This document shows positions 5,815-5,895 of a stretch of DNA of 5,895 bases, piece by piece. Each line of letters starts with the position of its first letter. Position 1 is the first letter of the stretch. The notes beneath the pieces are model-generated. The model had not been told where the DNA came from. It was given only the letters and a program-made list of their open reading frames with translations, and ran no database searches. Made by a program: the position numbers and the translations under genes. Source of the stretch: Clostridiales bacterium UBA1381 (GTDB lineage: Bacteria; Bacillota; Clostridia; UBA1381); contig DBQZ01000016.1 in the NCBI GenBank assembly GCA_002305435.1, positions 1 to 5,895 of the forward strand, given 5' to 3'.

Positions 5815-5895
5815 TTATCCGCCCGCAAGACCTGTACCAAACGATGGCAGACTGTACGTTTTATTGTCCGCACACAGCTCCAGTCCGCCGTCACG
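5815..5895 (-). CDS. C-terminal end of an unidentified protein (5' end beyond window)
   Basis: A minus-strand frame open from the right edge ends at a TAA at 5815-5817, showing the last 26 residues (ending SLPSFGTGLAGG). Base composition changes sharply at this stop, from moderate GC to the AT-rich intergenic region, which supports this frame as coding. It is on the same strand as the lyase, about 148 bp upstream, and could be an upstream member of the same pectin locus. Too little is visible to name a family. No clear terminator hairpin follows it, so some read-through into the lyase gene is possible. Confidence 0.6.
   Translation of the reverse strand, partial: RDGGLELCADNKTYSLPSFGTGLAGG

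Noticed and set aside
5854..5895. Short plus-strand frame starting at an ATG near 5861
   Set aside because: No ribosome binding site is visible and it runs off the edge; the opposite minus frame fits the composition boundary better.
1..5895. tRNA, rRNA, CRISPR arrays, insertion sequences, phage attachment sites
   Set aside because: No regular spacer-repeat pattern, transposase, terminal inverted repeats or RNA-gene signature was seen on either strand.

Overview
All gene content lies on the minus strand, so it reads from right to left. The window looks like a piece of a Bacillota (Clostridia-type) chromosome. The evidence is strong AGGAGG-like ribosome binding sites, TTGACA/TATAAT-type promoters, AT-rich intergenic DNA around moderate-GC genes, a YtrA-type GntR/ABC pair, and a secreted polysaccharide lyase carrying a copper-amine-oxidase-N-like domain and a PTPEPTP-type linker. 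This style is familiar from gut or plant-biomass pectin degraders (Monoglobus-like or Ruminococcus-like Clostridia). The genus is inference and cannot be fixed from the window.

Layout, in transcription order: (1) 5895-5815, the last 26 codons of an unidentified gene. (2) 5814-5667, an intergenic region with a 32-bp imperfect dyad lying on the -35 region of an extended -10 promoter. (3) 5666-2394, a 1090-residue secreted rhamnogalacturonan lyase of polysaccharide lyase family 11 (PL11), followed by two copper-amine-oxidase-N-like repeats, a Pro/Thr linker and a C-terminal jelly-roll-like module. (4) 2393-2335, a short gap with a perfect 8-bp hairpin and a poor U-tract. (5) 2334-1246, a 362-residue cytoplasmic beta-propeller protein resembling oligogalacturonate lyase (PL22)-like propellers. 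(6) 1235-1197, a good Rho-independent terminator. (7) 1181-1121, a near-consensus promoter whose -10 and start site are covered by nested palindromes. (8) 1106-729, a 125-residue YtrA-type GntR regulator. (9) 729-1 and beyond the left edge, a YtrB-type ABC transporter ATPase translationally coupled to the regulator by a TAATG overlap.

There are two functional units. The first (items 3-5) is a pectin rhamnogalacturonan-I unit: an extracellular endo-lyase probably cuts the RG-I backbone outside the cell, and an intracellular propeller may process or sense the unsaturated fragments. The second (items 7-9) is a self-contained autoregulated GntR/ABC operon of the kind linked to cell-envelope stress or export. 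It looks unrelated to pectin use and is separated by the terminator.

The points most worth following up are the divergent active-site-flanking motif of the PL11 domain, the unusual domain architecture with a vestigial N-terminal copy of the C-terminal module, the PL22-like orphan propeller, and the two operator-like dyads.
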